Source: Janthinobacterium sp. BJB426
GTDB lineage: Bacteria; Pseudomonadota; Gammaproteobacteria; Burkholderiales; Burkholderiaceae_D
Assembly (NCBI RefSeq): GCF_002735705.1
Contig: NZ_PDZL01000015.1
Location: 1-64,000, forward strand
Direction of reading: 5' to 3'
Length of the DNA stretch: 64,000 nucleotides
Shown: piece after piece, positions 63,836 through 64,000 of the stretch
Layout: the number at the start of each line of letters is the position of its first letter
Position numbering within the stretch: the first letter of the stretch is position 1
Made by a program: the position numbers and the translations under genes
The notes under the pieces: generated by a model
Seen by the model: only the letters and a program-made list of their open reading frames with translations
The model's database searches: none
What the model was told of the DNA's origin: nothing

Positions 63836-64000
63836 AAAAAACCCTGACTCTGTTGTTGGCGGCCGCGCTGGTCGCCGTCCTGGCCGGCTGCGGCAAGCCT
63901 GCCGCGACCAAGCTGGCCTTCAAGAATACGGACGTGACGGGCCTCGGCTACGCGCGCGAGTTCGCGCTGACGGACCACACGGGCCACCCGCGCACCCTGG
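63832..64000 (+). CDS. SCO family lipoprotein, 5' part
   Basis: Probable SCO1/SenC copper chaperone for the Cu-A site, truncated by the right edge. The visible 56 residues comprise a lipoprotein signal ([12 protein letters not shown] at about 8-19) and a SCO-like start of the mature part ([22 protein letters not shown]). The copper C-x3-C lies beyond the window. The ATG overlaps the ctaB stop (ATGA). Confidence 0.8.
   Translation, partial: MKKTLTLLLAAALVAVLAGCGKPAATKLAFKNTDVTGLGYAREFALTDHTGHPRTL

Overview
This window reads as a chromosomal segment of a GC-rich betaproteobacterium of the Burkholderiales. It is most likely from Oxalobacteraceae and Janthinobacterium- or Massilia-like. The judgement rests on families typical of that order (BPSS1780-type membrane protein, DUF2782, DUF3717, DUF2970, the tiny cytochrome-oxidase assembly peptide) and on familiar gene neighbourhoods (thrB/DUF2782/polA, pilT-pilU opposite yggS-proC, xseB-ispA-dxs, a coxB-ctaD-ctaG-coxC-surf1-ctaA-ctaB locus). 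Species assignment is inference. I saw no rRNA, tRNA or CRISPR array.

Layout: 1-0.6 kb is the 3' part of an IS1595/ISXO2-type transposase. 0.7-2.4 kb holds a secreted coiled-coil protein and a small acetyltransferase operon. 2.5-11.2 kb is housekeeping (uvrD, a membrane protein, thrB, DUF2782, polA, a Tat-exported dienelactone hydrolase), with a 112-bp imperfect palindrome after polA. 11.4-17.2 kb has a ZIP metal transporter, an ABC-F ATPase with a probable leader peptide, a mercaptopyruvate sulfurtransferase, a DMT exporter and a Rieske oxygenase. 17.6-24.1 kb has xseB-ispA-dxs, a FUSC pump-like protein and a di-haem peroxidase.

24.2-26.2 kb is the first unusual locus. Five short secreted peptides share near-identical signal sequences and a mirror-symmetric six-cysteine pattern (C-x3-C-x6-C-x7-10-C-x6-C-x3-C), with a membrane-anchored glutaredoxin embedded among them. 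A consensus-like promoter precedes the first gene and RNA hairpins lie in the spacers. I do not recognise the family.

26.2-43.3 kb is mostly core or regulatory: cobalamin adenosyltransferase, glcDEF, a GGDEF-EAL protein, glutathione peroxidase, pilU/pilT, yggS, proC, an ECF sigma/anti-sigma pair with a DUF3455 lipoprotein, a YqjD/YqjE/YqjK-like envelope operon, ubiA, oxyR, DUF3717 and rfaE2.

43.4-52.6 kb is the second unusual locus, a six-gene operon built around a 1232-residue tubulin/FtsZ-like GTPase with a C-terminal GYF_2-type domain. Its partners are a cytoplasmic protein of unknown fold, a periplasmic vWA-like protein with a degenerate metal site and a membrane anchor, a three-helix membrane protein, a zinc-ribbon transmembrane protein and a glycine-zipper lipoprotein. 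Together they could form a cytoskeletal assembly reaching from the cytoplasm to the outer membrane.

52.6-54.9 kb carries trmL, comF and a BioC-like methyltransferase. 55-64 kb is the aa3-type cytochrome c oxidase locus with its assembly factors and haem A synthesis genes, ending inside a SCO lipoprotein gene.
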